Shown in pieces: positions 63,557 to 64,000 of a stretch of 64,000 nucleotides of DNA. The notes below the pieces were generated by a model, which had not been told where the DNA came from, searched no databases, and saw nothing but the letters and a program-made list of their open reading frames with translations. How positions within the stretch are numbered: position 1 is the first letter of the stretch; every line of letters begins with the position of its first letter. The position numbers and the translations under genes are program-made. Source of the DNA: Liolophura sinensis (Eukaryota > Mollusca > Polyplacophora > Chitonida > Chitonidae); contig NC_088301.1 of assembly GCF_032854445.1 (NCBI RefSeq), positions 59,036,512 to 59,100,511 on the forward strand. The letters run 5' to 3'.

Positions 63557-64000
63557 CTGTCAAGAAAACAATATACCATTTATTACATATAGCACTCACA
63601 GCATGATGGTATTGTACTCTATTTCACCTATACTGTGATATGTAAACAAACATCCACTTTAAGCATCACATAAAGGCTTTCAAACAATTGCTTTTGAAGG
63701 AATGTTAGACTTTTATTCCTATAAGAACACAGATCTTATATTTCACATGACATAGACTATGCTTGGTTCCAAATACTTGTAACAGGGATGGTTTTATCCT
63801 CAAAAAAAAACAAAAGAAATAAAATGCCTTTTTTACTTCTTCTTTTACTGCTAAGTATCAGCCTAGCGAGAAAAATTTAGCAATATAGACCTACATATCT
63901 ATGGTATACTTAAAATCATGAAATAAAAACAATCAAAACAAAAATGATGAGGTCAAAACCAATTTTTGTCGGTTTGTGGCAATAATTGCGCAGTTATCAA
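63557..64000 (-). other. MTMR14 intron running off the window
   Basis: AT-rich sequence with several A-runs. No exon matching the N-terminal part of MTMR14 is visible, so the remaining exons must lie beyond 64000. Confidence 0.6.

Overview
The window is eukaryotic nuclear DNA. It is AT-rich, its genes are split by many GT-AG introns, and it is full of tRNA-derived SINEs, LINE remnants, hairpin elements, TA microsatellites and minisatellites. Gene content and repeat style suggest a marine spiralian invertebrate, most likely a mollusc. That placement is an inference, because no species-specific marker is visible. No bacterial-type operon, rRNA, true tRNA or CRISPR array was seen.

Layout: positions 1-5662 are non-coding and hold one hairpin element. 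5663-8854 (minus) is an ARL6IP5/PRA1-family membrane protein in three exons. It lies head-to-head with UBA3 (plus, coding 10509-18628, 15 coding exons), the catalytic subunit of the NEDD8-activating enzyme, across a short shared promoter interval. A spacer with repeats follows, then a RADX-like single-stranded-DNA-binding protein (plus, 20776-38970, 14 exons). Its introns carry SINEs, a ~700-bp foldback element, LINE fragments and a 2.6-kb minisatellite. RADX converges on an unnamed ankyrin-repeat gene (minus, 39493-47808, 12 exons, all introns phase 0) whose protein ends in a polybasic stretch plus a CaaX box. About 6.5 kb of SINE-rich spacer follows. The last gene is the 3' part of MTMR14 (minus, from 54287 to beyond the window edge), a phosphoinositide 3-phosphatase.

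The genes are not an operon. UBA3 (neddylation), RADX (replication-fork protection), ARL6IP5 (ER membrane trafficking) and MTMR14 (PI3P/PI(3,5)P2 turnover, autophagy) are independent housekeeping functions. The ARL6IP5-UBA3 divergent pair matches the vertebrate arrangement as I recall it and looks like ancient microsynteny.

The most unusual structure is a 94-bp tandem array (about 14 units, 60006-61335) made from the 5' part of the MTMR14 catalytic exon. Every unit repeats the phosphatase P-loop coding sequence, and nearly every unit carries a juxtaposed acceptor/donor (CAG/GTAATC), which is the layout of a recursive-splicing ratchet point. Exon boundaries were derived by hand from splice sites, reading-frame continuity and family similarity. 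No transcript data were available.
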